Assembly: GCA_003447295.1 (NCBI GenBank)
Contig: DLZQ01000065.1
Span: 7,487-29,656, forward strand
Length of the DNA: 22,170 nucleotides
Direction of reading: 5' to 3'
Origin: Lachnospiraceae bacterium
Lineage (GTDB): Bacteria; Bacillota; Clostridia; Lachnospirales; Lachnospiraceae
Numbering within the stretch: the first letter of the stretch is position 1; the number at the start of each line of letters is the position of its first letter. Shown here piece by piece: positions 14,572 to 22,170 of the stretch. The translations under genes were made by a program, and so were the position numbers. The notes beneath the pieces are model-generated. The model was given only the letters and a program-made list of their open reading frames with translations, had not been told where the DNA came from and ran no database searches.

Positions 14572-15384
14572 ATGATAGACAGAGTAGCAGAAGAGTATTT
14601 AACAGAAGATTTTGTAGCATATAAAACAGAAAAAGAGGACGGGAACGAGGAAAAACCGCGTTGCACCGCCATTATCCTGGCAGCGGGCAGTGGAAGCCGT
14701 ATGCACTCCGCAGTGGCGAAACAGTTCCTTCCGTTAAAGGGCAGACCTCTGATCTGGTATGCATTGCATGCGGTAGAAGAGTCAAAGATTATAGATGACT
14801 GTATTCTGGTGACTTCGGAACAAGATATTCCCTATGTCCGGGAAGAAATCGTGCAGAAATACCATTTTACGAAGGTGAATATCATTACTTCCGGCGGAGC
14901 GGAACGGTATCTGTCTGTGGGAAGAGCTTTACAGCTGATCGCGGGCGGACGTCTTAAGTGTCCGAATGAGCACGGTTATGTGTTTATCCATGACGGCGCA
15001 AGACCTTTCCTGACAGAGAAAATTCTGGAAGACACCTATGCGGCAGCGGTGCAGTATAAGGCGTGCGTAGCAGCGGTACAGAGCAAGGATACCGTTAAGA
15101 TCAGTGATGGAGAAGGATTTGCACTGTCCACACCGGACCGAAGGACCGTCTGGAATATTCAGACTCCGCAGGTATTTGAGACCAGCCTGATTTTACAGGC
15201 ATATGAGAGGCTGCAAAACAGGCTACCAAAGCTGCAGGAGCAGGGCATTCAGGTAACGGACGATGCCAGTGTGGTGGAGATGTTTACGGAGTCCCGCGTA
15301 AAACTTGTGGAAGCTTCTTATCAGAATATTAAGATCACGACACCGGAAGATATGAAGACAGCCGAGGCATTTCTGGAGGATTAA
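14572..15384 (+). CDS. ispD: 2-C-methyl-D-erythritol 4-phosphate cytidylyltransferase
   Basis: IspD makes CDP-methylerythritol from MEP and CTP in the non-mevalonate isoprenoid pathway. The 270-residue product has the nucleotide-binding IILAAGSGSRMHSAVAKQFLPL (AAGSGSRM at 37-44, Lys50), HDGARPF, the AAVQSKDTVK segment, WNIQTPQVF and VTDDASVVE. A polar N-terminal extension of about 31 residues precedes the first core strand, which is unusual since IspD normally starts within a few residues of it. The ribosome binding site before 14572 is weak, and no later in-frame ATG fits. The 3' end is part of a terminator hairpin. Confidence 0.95.
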   Translation: MIDRVAEEYLTEDFVAYKTEKEDGNEEKPRCTAIILAAGSGSRMHSAVAKQFLPLKGRPLIWYALHAVEESKIIDDCILVTSEQDIPYVREEIVQKYHFTKVNIITSGGAERYLSVGRALQLIAGGRLKCPNEHGYVFIHDGARPFLTEKILEDTYAAAVQYKACVAAVQSKDTVKISDGEGFALSTPDRRTVWNIQTPQVFETSLILQAYERLQNRLPKLQEQGIQVTDDASVVEMFTESRVKLVEASYQNIKITTPEDMKTAEAFLED

Positions 15385-15406
15385 ATCCTCCAGCCCCGGC
15401 TGTTTT
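15358..15406 (+). terminator. Terminator overlapping the end of ispD
   Basis: An outer stem ACAGCCG (15358-15364) with CGGCTGT (15397-15403) encloses a perfect palindrome, CTGGAGGATT/AATCCTCCAG (15373-15393), and is followed by TTTTATAT. The hairpin includes the last eight or so ispD codons and its TAA. It ends the housekeeping run before the convergent AraC-type gene. Confidence 0.75.
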
Positions 15407-15442
15407 ATATAGTTCTATCTTTTCTTAGCATTCTGCTTTATA

Positions 15443-17689
15443 CTATTTTTCCCGCATGGCACTGGGGGTTACTCCGTATACTTTCTTGAATGCACGCCGG
15501 AAAGTATTGGAATTATTATATCCCACAGCAATATACAGCTCATTCAAGCTGATATCGGTCTCCTTGATCAGTCTGGCAGCCTCTGTCATCCGGATATTCT
15601 CCAGATACGTGGAGAAGTTGACCCCGGTCTTTTCCTTAAACATATGAGAGAAATAGCTCTCGGAGATCTGAAACTCATCCGAAATCTTGTTTAAACCCAA
15701 CGAAGGATCTTTATAATTATCGTTAATATATTTCTCAATCGTAGTAGATAATGTATTGTCATCCTCTTTATTACCGAAGAGATTACACAGGGATAATGCA
15801 AGATCTTCGCATAATTTGAAGGTCAGGTGCTCATTGAAACGCTCATCCAAAACCTTTACAGCTTCGGGATCCGCATCCTGCGGCAGTGCAAATCTTGCTT
15901 TTAATAAAGTGTTACGGATATCTGACAGCAGGTACTTTAACAGGTTGACCGGCAGGGTACGTTCCTCGATATTCTCCTGATGGATCAGGTTGAACAGTTC
16001 CAATACCTGCGGCGTATTGCCCGTGGAGATGAAGTGGATCAGCTTCGTTGAAATCTCCGGCGGATAATAGAACACGTTGGAATCCTTCTTAATAAATTCA
16101 TACGGGAAGAAAATATAGTTCTTCGTCGTATAACTTACGGCTTCGGAGGCCTGCTGGTAGCATTCCCAAACATTCATCAGGGAATCCGTATTGCGACCGA
16201 TACCAGCGAAGAGCCAGATGTCGTAAGTATCCAGCAGATAATCATGAAGTCGTAAAATACAATTGTTGATCTTCAGGATCAGATTTTTTGATTCCTCTTC
16301 AGAACAATGGAGCAGGACAGAATAGGTCCGGTCCGAAGGGCTGAAGTAGAAAAGTGGTGTACCGAAGAAATTCTCCAGTGCGGATTCGATGATCTTCTCC
16401 AGCTCCTCGACAGATTCCACACCGCCGGGAAGAGCGTTTTCTACATTATCGCCAAAGTTATTATAGTACACAATATATAACACATTATAATAAGAAGAAG
16501 CAGTGATCCCCAGATAATTCTCCATATAAGCCACTTCGTCTTCGGAAGTGGCGGTACCGGACAAAAGCTGTCGGACATAAGAGGTACAGATAATGGGACG
16601 CTGGCTGTCTACAACCTCCTGCAGATTCTTTTGTACTTCCACAGCAGTCTGCAGCTCCTGACCGAGTTCAATAATAGGCCGTACATTCCGACGGGAAAAA
16701 TAATATACCAGAGAACCGCCGATCACCAGTGCAACCATTGCCAGTAAAATAAAAAATAACTGTGTGCCTCCAAGTCCCCCGGTCACTTTATAGGGAGGAA
16801 AACTGAAATAATAAGAATAATTGGTGTTATCAGAAGTATATTTCCCTAAAGTAAAAGTCTGACCGTTCAGACGAACCTGGGCATATCCCTTATTAAAGTC
16901 CAGGGAATCCAGCATTTCTGCGGAAATGCTGTCCGGGGTGTTTATCGTAAGCACGTTGGAGCCATCTTCTGCGGTTACCGCTAGGAAATTATCCCCATCC
17001 ATCTGTACACAGTCGAACAGATCCGCCATTTTATCCTGTTCGAAGATAAAGCATACCTTTGCATTGGCATCCATATAGTAGAGATTGTTCAGGTCGATGA
17101 TATACATATAGTATTTTTCGCTGTAATTTGGCATGAACTGATCCATGGGAAGAAAGCGGTTCTTGTATTCCGGTTCCGTCATGTAGGAGTGCCACATTTC
17201 CTTCTCGGTAGAAGGGTACTTCTGAATCCAGTTATAGAACCGCTGCGCGGATATAAAATACGTAGGATTCAATACATAGTCTGTCTCCGGAAAATAGACA
17301 AAGGACTCTTTTAACGGAAGAAGTGCTTCCGCATACACATTTGTCGCCAGAGAATTCTGTAATTCATTCCCCATCTCCGTAAAAGGATAGTAGGTATTCT
17401 GATAATTCATGACCTTACGGAAGGTATCGTTCTGCAAAAGCTGCCGGCAATACACCTCCATAATGTTCAGATCGCTTTCAAACAGCTCTGCATTGCTGAT
17501 CAGGGTTGTCTTGTTCTGTTGATCGTAAGAATCACGTGCGTTATTTATCGTAGAACGGTATAAAAAGAGGAACAAAACCAGAATGATCAGCAGGAAAATA
17601 CTGTAAGAGGTTACCATTTTCAGCATTAATGTACTGCTGTGGCTTGTATAATTTGTATCATTAAGGGTGTCTTTTTTATCAAAAATCAT
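15443..17689 (-). CDS. Membrane-anchored AraC-family transcriptional regulator (YesN/two-TM sensor type)
   Basis: The 748-residue protein has a cytoplasmic N-tail and a first membrane helix (about 26-45). A large extracytoplasmic sensor region (about 46-305) and a second helix (about 308-330) follow. After that come a cytoplasmic linker and middle domain, then a C-terminal AraC DNA-binding domain (about 650-748) with two HTH units, including LNKISDEFQISESYFSHMFK and AVGYNNSNTFRRAFKKVYGV. This plan is common in Firmicutes next to LplABC-like sugar transporters, where the regulator senses oligosaccharides or lipoprotein state and activates the adjacent transporter. GGAGTGATC precedes the ATG at 17689. 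It is divergent from the binding-protein gene, which is its likely target. Confidence 0.93.
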   Translation of the reverse strand: MIFDKKDTLNDTNYTSHSSTLMLKMVTSYSIFLLIILVLFLFLYRSTINNARDSYDQQNKTTLISNAELFESDLNIMEVYCRQLLQNDTFRKVMNYQNTYYPFTEMGNELQNSLATNVYAEALLPLKESFVYFPETDYVLNPTYFISAQRFYNWIQKYPSTEKEMWHSYMTEPEYKNRFLPMDQFMPNYSEKYYMYIIDLNNLYYMDANAKVCFIFEQDKMADLFDCVQMDGDNFLAVTAEDGSNVLTINTPDSISAEMLDSLDFNKGYAQVRLNGQTFTLGKYTSDNTNYSYYFSFPPYKVTGGLGGTQLFFILLAMVALVIGGSLVYYFSRRNVRPIIELGQELQTAVEVQKNLQEVVDSQRPIICTSYVRQLLSGTATSEDEVAYMENYLGITASSYYNVLYIVYYNNFGDNVENALPGGVESVEELEKIIESALENFFGTPLFYFSPSDRTYSVLLHCSEEESKNLILKINNCILRLHDYLLDTYDIWLFAGIGRNTDSLMNVWECYQQASEAVSYTTKNYIFFPYEFIKKDSNVFYYPPEISTKLIHFISTGNTPQVLELFNLIHQENIEERTLPVNLLKYLLSDIRNTLLKARFALPQDADPEAVKVLDERFNEHLTFKLCEDLALSLCNLFGNKEDDNTLSTTIEKYINDNYKDPSLGLNKISDEFQISESYFSHMFKEKTGVNFSTYLENIRMTEAARLIKETDISLNELYIAVGYNNSNTFRRAFKKVYGVTPSAMREK

Positions 17690-17746
17690 TCATGATCACT
17701 CCCGTGTCTCAATTTTTTTAGATAATATACCGAATAAACCATGTCT

Positions 17747-17775
17747 ATTGTATCAGTTACTTACAAAGGAAGCAA
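17747..17775 (-). promoter_or_regulatory. Candidate promoter of the AraC-type regulator gene
   Basis: On the minus strand TTGCTT (17770-17775) and TACAAT (17747-17752) are 17 nt apart, about 58 nt before the start codon. The operator-like pair starts just upstream of this -35. Confidence 0.5.
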
Positions 17776-17777
17776 GA

Positions 17778-17822
17778 TGTAACCACTTTCAATTTTTAAA
17801 ATATCAAATGTAAGTGCTTTCA
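17778..17822. promoter_or_regulatory. Twin operator-like sites in the AraC/binding-protein intergenic region
   Basis: TGTAACCACTTTCA (17778-17791) and TGTAAGTGCTTTCA (17809-17822) match each other at 11 of 14 positions, in the same orientation, 31 bp start to start (about three helical turns). Each differs from the CcpA cre consensus TGWAANCGNTNWCA by a single base. They could be cre sites for catabolite control or tandem binding sites for the divergent AraC-type regulator. The 298-bp intergenic region otherwise holds the two promoters and a long binding-protein leader. Confidence 0.6.
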
Positions 17823-17832
17823 AAGAATGCAG

Positions 17833-17838
17833 TAAAAT
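17833..17838 (+). promoter_or_regulatory. Tentative -10 box of the binding-protein gene
   Basis: TAAAAT lies so that the -35 region would fall on the proximal operator-like site (17809-17822) and has no TTGACA-like hexamer. That is expected of a promoter needing an activator. It leaves a leader of about 140 nt before the start at 17987. Confidence 0.3.
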
Positions 17839-17986
17839 CAAGGGTTTGCAGAACCGGTGGTCAAAATTTGCACCCGAACGCAAAAATTGTAACTTGTTTT
17901 TCCCGGTGACGGATGGTAAGGTGAGGGCAAGTCAAGGGAATGACCCCATGACAAATCATGATTCCAAATATTTAGGGAGGAACAAA

Positions 17987-19597
17987 ATGAAGAGAAAAGT
18001 ATTATCCGTTCTTTTAGCATCTGCTATGGTAGCTTCCTTAGCAGCATGCGGAAGCAGCAACGATGCTCCTGCAGCATCTACCGACAGCGCAGCAGCAACT
18101 GACAGCGCAGCAGCTTCTACCGAAGCTTACAACCTGGAGGAGATTAACGTAGTAGTTAATGGTACTCTGACCGCAAACGTTGAAAACGGCCAGGCTGAAT
18201 TCGTTCAGCAGTGGGATGATGCAGTATCCGAAGCAATCGGTCATCCTATTAAGATGAACGTCCAGCAGTTAGACCACTCCGGTTATACCGATGCAGTAGG
18301 TCGTCTGTTCGCAGGCGGTGACTATCCCGATGTTATGATCATGAGTGCAGATATGTTCAAGCAGTATGCACCTACCGGTCTGCTGTGGGATATGTCCGAA
18401 GCATATGCAAACGCTAAATTCCAGTCTCACCTGATCCTGCCTGAGATCAATGAGAGCTTGAAGGATGAGGAAGGTCATCTGTATGGTTTCGCTCCTACCT
18501 ATGGTAATGGATGTGTTACCTATGTTAAGCAGGCATGGTTAGATGCAGTTGGTCTGAAGGCTGAAGACATCAAGACTTATGATGATTACTATAACATGCT
18601 GTTAAAGTTCCACAACGAAGATCCCGATGGTAACGGTGTAACCGGTGATACCTATGGTGTTATCGCAGCTGGTTTCGTTGGTAACGAAGCTCCTTACGTA
18701 AACTATCTGCCTGAGTTCTGGCAGGATTCTTATCCCGCAATCCTGCAGGATGACAACGGCACCTGGTACGATGGATTCCAGACCGATGCTACCAAGGCAG
18801 CTCTGTTAAGATTACAGCAGGCTTACAAGGATGGCGCTATCGATCCTGAGACCCTGACCGCTTCCACCAAGATCGCCCGTGAGAAATGGTTCTCCAACGA
18901 TCAGACCGGTTCTTCAGGTGTATTCACATACTGGGCAGGTTCCTGGTATCAGACTCTGACCGATAACCTGATCAAGAACGGTGTTGACGAGAAGCTGGTT
19001 GAGTTGGCTCCTATCGCTGAGATTGGCGCTTACTTGAACAGAGAAGCTCCTGTATGGGTTATCATTGATGACGGTGACGGAGACAATTCCCGTGAGCAGG
19101 CTATCTTCGATGCATTCATCGAGACCATGATGGATGGTGACAAGGTGCAGACTCTGTGGACCTACGGTGCAGAGGATGTTCACTGGTCTACCAAGGCTGA
19201 AAGCTTCACTATCAATGCAGGTACTGAGAAAGAGAAGACCTACGAGTACGAAGACGGTCAGTTCCACTTAAAGCCGTCTCCTAACGATCCTAACACCTTA
19301 TGGAAGAAGAACGCTATGGATCCCGCTCTGGTTATCTGCTCTCTGGACAACGGCTTTAACGATATCTCTGGTCTGGCTGCAGAAGGCAACAAGTTCTTTA
19401 CCGAGAACTGTAAGGATGCTCCTCAGTCTCCTACCTCTGAGACCTACACCAATGAGTCCGGTACCATTTATGATGCTAAGCTGGCAGCTATTACTTCTGT
19501 AGTAGTGGATGGCGGCGATGTAGATGCAGCTATGCAGACCTACGTTGACACTGTTGGTTCCATCATTGATCAGTGCTTAGCTGAACTGAATCAGTAA
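17987..19597 (+). CDS. Lipoprotein substrate-binding protein of a carbohydrate ABC transporter (LplA-like)
   Basis: This 536-residue extracellular binding protein captures a sugar or oligosaccharide. It has a signal peptide with lipobox LAAC (Cys21) and then an Ala/Ser/Asp linker (about 22-45). The long two-lobed domain is of the LplA/YtcQ type, with GDYPDVMIMSADMFKQYAPTG-like and ADMFKQYAP elements, DPDGNGVTGDTYG and a WAGSWYQTL segment. GGGAGG sits 6 nt before the ATG at 17987; an in-frame extension upstream to 17846 lacks a ribosome binding site. It is followed by two permease genes after a stem-loop. Codons are strongly skewed to GGT, GTT and GCT, unlike the housekeeping genes, suggesting high expression. 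No ATPase is encoded here; such systems usually share an MsmX-type ATPase. Confidence 0.93.
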   Translation: MKRKVLSVLLASAMVASLAACGSSNDAPAASTDSAAATDSAAASTEAYNLEEINVVVNGTLTANVENGQAEFVQQWDDAVSEAIGHPIKMNVQQLDHSGYTDAVGRLFAGGDYPDVMIMSADMFKQYAPTGLLWDMSEAYANAKFQSHLILPEINESLKDEEGHLYGFAPTYGNGCVTYVKQAWLDAVGLKAEDIKTYDDYYNMLLKFHNEDPDGNGVTGDTYGVIAAGFVGNEAPYVNYLPEFWQDSYPAILQDDNGTWYDGFQTDATKAALLRLQQAYKDGAIDPETLTASTKIAREKWFSNDQTGSSGVFTYWAGSWYQTLTDNLIKNGVDEKLVELAPIAEIGAYLNREAPVWVIIDDGDGDNSREQAIFDAFIETMMDGDKVQTLWTYGAEDVHWSTKAESFTINAGTEKEKTYEYEDGQFHLKPSPNDPNTLWKKNAMDPALVICSLDNGFNDISGLAAEGNKFFTENCKDAPQSPTSETYTNESGTIYDAKLAAITSVVVDGGDVDAAMQTYVDTVGSIIDQCLAELNQ

Positions 19598-19642
19598 TAA
19601 TATCTGTAATATAGTAGCAGAAGCTACAAAAACATGATATAA

Positions 19643-19689
19643 TTATCCTGTCCCACAGGGATGTAAACACCCATGGGACAGGATATTTT
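19643..19689 (+). terminator. Stem-loop between binding-protein and permease genes
   Basis: TATCCTGTCCCA (19643-19654) pairs with TGGGACAGGGATA (19673-19685) with one bulged G. A TTTT follows, and an inner GGG/CCC pairing is possible. Position and form fit a partial terminator or 3' stabilizer that lowers permease relative to binding-protein expression. An extended -10 (TG-a-TATAAT, 19634-19642) lies at its left edge. Confidence 0.65.
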
Positions 19690-19736
19690 AGAGAGAAAAG
19701 AATGTGTGAGATGAAGTCGAAAGGAAGAGGGATGGT

Positions 19737-20702
19737 ATGAGCAAGAAAAAGAAAATCACCACATCCACCGGCGTAGAAGTACGTCACAAGCCCCTTAGTC
19801 TCCGGATCTGGAATAACAGAGGCTATTATTTGATGTTCCTGCCTGTATTTGTGTTCATTTTGATCATGTATTACTGGCCCATGCTTGGTATTCGTTATGC
19901 ATTCTACGATTACAAGCCCGTAGGTGCTCCTACTTTTGTGGGACTGAAGCATTTTTACAGTATGTTTAAGACCGATGCGTTCTGGAGTGCATTCAGGAAC
20001 ACATTGGAACTGAGTATCATGAAGTTATTGATCACGACCTTCACTGCGGTTATCGTATCAATCTTCTTAAATGAAATGGGAAATCTCTTTGCAAAGAAAA
20101 CTTTGCAGACTATCATATATCTGCCCCACTTTATGTCCTGGGCAGTAGTTGCATCTATCTTCAGCCTGTTCCTGTCTCCTTCCTCTACCGGTCTGGTAAA
20201 CGGATTGCTGCGTGACTGGGGCATTCTGGCACCGGATGCCAAGGGAATTTATTTCCTGGCAAGCACTGCATGGTGGAGACCGATCTTCTATCTTATCAAT
20301 ATCTGGAAAGAGACCGGTTGGGGAACCATTATCTTCCTGGCTACTCTGGCAGGTATCAACCCGGAGCTGTATGAAGCAGCTGACATCGACGGTGCAACCC
20401 GTATGCAGAAGATGCGTTTCGTAACGCTGCCTGCACTGGCTAATACGATTATCACGGTATTGATCCTGAACCTTGCTAAGGTTATGAACATGTTCGAGTC
20501 CGTATTCGTATTGTACAACAATGCGGTATACAGTGTGTCTGATGTTATTTCTACTTATATTTACCGTCAGACATTCGCGATCGCTCTGCCGAACTATGGT
20601 TACTCTACAGCAGTTGGTCTCTTCAAGTCCCTGGTTGGCTGTGTCCTGGTACTGATATGTAACTGGGCTAGTAAGAAGACCCGTGGCCGTGGCATTGTAT
20701 AG
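19737..20702 (+). CDS. Carbohydrate ABC permease, LplB/UgpA type
   Basis: The 321-residue membrane protein has six predicted helices, a basic N-tail and a first helix YYLMFLPVFVFILIMYYWPM. The EAA loop is around residues 212-232 (YEAADIDGATRMQKMRFVTL), which docks to the ATPase. The N-terminal LMFLPVFVFILIMYYWPMLG and FVGLKHF segments are typical of the LplB/YteP group used for complex polysaccharide fragments. AAGGAAGAGG precedes the ATG. It is the first of two permeases that form the heterodimeric channel. Confidence 0.94.
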   Translation: MSKKKKITTSTGVEVRHKPLSLRIWNNRGYYLMFLPVFVFILIMYYWPMLGIRYAFYDYKPVGAPTFVGLKHFYSMFKTDAFWSAFRNTLELSIMKLLITTFTAVIVSIFLNEMGNLFAKKTLQTIIYLPHFMSWAVVASIFSLFLSPSSTGLVNGLLRDWGILAPDAKGIYFLASTAWWRPIFYLINIWKETGWGTIIFLATLAGINPELYEAADIDGATRMQKMRFVTLPALANTIITVLILNLAKVMNMFESVFVLYNNAVYSVSDVISTYIYRQTFAIALPNYGYSTAVGLFKSLVGCVLVLICNWASKKTRGRGIV

Positions 20703-20714
20703 GAGGTGTTAAAC

Positions 20715-21575
20715 GTGGCAAAGACAGCTTATCGTAAACCTAAGAAAAAGGTTCATGTATTCGATATTGTAAACTACATCGTATTTATTCTGATCGGCCT
20801 CCTGGTACTGGTACCTATCTGGAAGGTAGTCGTAGACTCCTTCAATGCTGTGGGTGTATACCAGTTCAGATTGTGGCCGCAGGATTTTACCTTAGATGGC
20901 TATAAGACCATCCTTCATACCCAGAGACTGTACAGACCTTTCATCAACTCCATTATCACAACGGTACTCGGTACTTTCCTTGGTCTGCTCCTGTCCACCC
21001 TGGGTGGCTATGTACTGATCCAGTTTGATATGCCAGGACGTAACTTCTTCGCATATTTCCTTCTGTTTACCATGATCTTCTCCGGTGGTATGATCCCCGA
21101 GTACCTGGTAATGAAGCAGTTACATCTGGTTAACAGCATGTGGATCCTGGTTGTGAAGCATGGTATGAACGTGTACAACCTGGTACTGATGCGTAACTTC
21201 TTCGAAGGAATACCTGCCAGTCTGTTCGAGGCGGCTGAGATCGACGGATGTTCCCCTATGGGAATCTTCTTCAAGATCGTGCTTCCTCTGTCCAAGGCAG
21301 CTCTGGCTTCCATCGGCCTGATGTTCGCAGTTACCGTATGGAATGACTATTCTACCGTTAAGATCTATATTACCAATCCTGATCAGGTTAACTTCCAGTA
21401 TCAGTTACGTAATATGATCATGGATGGTGATACCCCTACTACACAGTATTCGGTATCCCAGAATACTCTGTTCTATGCAGCGATCGTATGTGCAATCCTT
21501 CCTTTCATGGCACTGTATCCTTTCCTGCAGAAATACTTCGTAAAGGGTGTTAATATCGGCGCTGTTAAGGAGTGA
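20715..21575 (+). CDS. Carbohydrate ABC permease, LplC/YtcP type
   Basis: This 286-residue partner permease has six helices and the EAA loop near residue 172 (EAAEIDGCSPMGIFFKIVLP). The segment FSGGMIPEYLVMKQL is typical of YtcP/LplC. The start is the GTG at 20715, which has AGGAGGTG (20701-20708) six nt upstream. An in-frame GTG at 20706 lies inside that ribosome binding site and is rejected. The ribosome binding site overlaps the previous stop codon (TAG at 20700), so the permeases are translationally coupled. Confidence 0.94.
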   Translation: MAKTAYRKPKKKVHVFDIVNYIVFILIGLLVLVPIWKVVVDSFNAVGVYQFRLWPQDFTLDGYKTILHTQRLYRPFINSIITTVLGTFLGLLLSTLGGYVLIQFDMPGRNFFAYFLLFTMIFSGGMIPEYLVMKQLHLVNSMWILVVKHGMNVYNLVLMRNFFEGIPASLFEAAEIDGCSPMGIFFKIVLPLSKAALASIGLMFAVTVWNDYSTVKIYITNPDQVNFQYQLRNMIMDGDTPTTQYSVSQNTLFYAAIVCAILPFMALYPFLQKYFVKGVNIGAVKE

Positions 21576-21603
21576 TTTTCTTCTCACATGTATTTTGTTT
21601 TAG

Positions 21604-21640
21604 ACAAGGGAAACTTCGGTTTCCCTTGTGTTGTATTTTA
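21604..21640 (+). terminator. Terminator after the ABC transporter genes
   Basis: A perfect 11-bp stem ACAAGGGAAAC / GTTTCCCTTGT is capped by a UUCG tetraloop in the stable C(UUCG)G context (21604-21629). A T-rich but interrupted tract (GTTGTATTTTA) follows. It may be leaky, letting some transcription into the esterase gene. Confidence 0.8.
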
Positions 21641-21715
21641 AGAGAGATCCAAAAATATGTTTCCAGTGTTGCAGGATAACAGATGCGCAGGGGAAGCGCA
21701 GAAATGAGGGCAGAA

Positions 21716-22170
21716 ATGAACAGAATTTTTTGGGCTGCAGATTCCACAGTCCAGACCAATGACTATACGACCTATCCGCAGACAGGCATTGGTCAGGTAT
21801 TTCCTTTATTTGTAAAGCCGGAATATCAGGTATGCAATCATGCCAAGAACGGCAGAAGCACCAAAAGCTTTATGGACGAGGGGAGACTGAAAGCCATAGA
21901 GGAGAAAATTGGTGCAGGAGATTTCCTGTTTATCCAGTTTGGACACAATGACGAGAAAAAAGAGGATCCCACCAGATATACAGAGCCTTTTTCCACTTAC
22001 ATGGAGAATCTCGAAACCTTTATTCGCGTGGCAAGAGATCATAGCGCTTATCCGGTGCTGATCACTCCCTTAGAGCGTAGATGCTTTATGGATGAGAAAC
22101 ATTTGGGGATCGGAGCACATTCCGATTATGTGGCTGCCATGAAGCAGACCGCGGAGAAAAATAATGTTCC
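21716..22170 (+). CDS. Rhamnogalacturonan acetylesterase-like SGNH hydrolase (CE12 type), 3' end outside window
   Basis: The first 151 residues are present and the frame stays open to the window edge. Block I is AADSTVQTN with the likely nucleophile Ser10, block II is NGRSTKSF (45-52, oxyanion Gly and neighbours), and block III is GHND (76-79) in FGHNDEKKEDPTRYTEPF. This closely resembles Bacillus YesT/RhgT enzymes, which remove acetyl groups from rhamnogalacturonan I. The catalytic Asp/His near the C-terminus lies beyond the window. No signal peptide is seen, so it likely acts in the cytoplasm on imported oligosaccharides. GAGGG precedes the ATG at 21716; in-frame ATGs at 21704 and 21683 are alternatives. 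Confidence 0.88.
   Translation, partial: MNRIFWAADSTVQTNDYTTYPQTGIGQVFPLFVKPEYQVCNHAKNGRSTKSFMDEGRLKAIEEKIGAGDFLFIQFGHNDEKKEDPTRYTEPFSTYMENLETFIRVARDHSAYPVLITPLERRCFMDEKHLGIGAHSDYVAAMKQTAEKNNV

Noticed and set aside
17846..17986. N-terminal extension of the binding protein
   Set aside because: It would bury the signal peptide behind 47 polar residues; the lipobox and GGGAGG place the start at 17987.
20706..20714. GTG at 20706 as start of the second permease
   Set aside because: That codon is part of the AGGAGGTG ribosome binding site for the GTG at 20715.
1..22170. CRISPR array, tRNA/rRNA genes, prophage or transposase genes
   Set aside because: There is no regularly spaced repeat series, no recognisable tRNA or rRNA segment, and no phage or recombinase motifs in any convincing reading frame.

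Overview
The window looks like chromosomal DNA of a gut-type Clostridia, most probably Lachnospiraceae. The grounds are strong AGGAGG-type ribosome binding sites, moderate GC, canonical TTGACA/TATAAT promoters, an FMN riboswitch before a riboflavin ECF transporter gene, a DUF975 membrane protein, a large membrane-anchored AraC regulator beside a carbohydrate ABC transporter, and the t6A/rnz/ispD housekeeping order. No rRNA, tRNA, CRISPR array, phage gene or transposase was seen.

Layout. (1) 1-1443: end of a dispersed repeat, a strong bidirectional terminator, and two small membrane-protein genes on the minus strand. (2) 1562-4102: tex with its own promoter and a shared terminator. (3) 4116-5134: ribU on the minus strand, under an FMN riboswitch with a textbook terminator. 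(4) 5219-8976: a three-gene MacAB-type ABC export operon (ATPase, membrane-fusion adaptor, FtsX-like permease). (5) 8978-15406: a long plus-strand housekeeping run of a YcxB-like gene, tsaE, tsaB, rimI, a small zinc-ribbon-like gene, an inserted structured repeat, rnz, a one-TM hypothetical gene, tsaD and ispD. It combines tRNA t6A synthesis, ribosomal protein acetylation, tRNA 3' processing and isoprenoid synthesis. (6) 15443-22170: a carbohydrate locus with a divergent AraC-type membrane regulator, a lipoprotein substrate-binding protein, two LplB/LplC-type permeases and the start of a rhamnogalacturonan acetylesterase (CE12-like SGNH hydrolase). Together these suggest uptake and deacetylation of pectin (rhamnogalacturonan I) fragments.

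The most unusual element is a structured, MITE-like repeat family. One apparently complete copy (11677-11874) has near-identical inverted ends, an 8-bp AT-rich direct repeat at the junctions and about five hairpins. It sits exactly on the stop codon of the small zinc-ribbon-like gene. Its right half recurs at 23-88 with 65 of 66 bases identical, and as a diverged copy at 6003-6066. Its left half recurs inverted at 9025-9108. A second point of interest is a pair of near-identical 14-bp operator-like sites 31 bp apart in the divergent AraC/binding-protein promoter region. The rest is mostly ordinary, well-conserved gene content.
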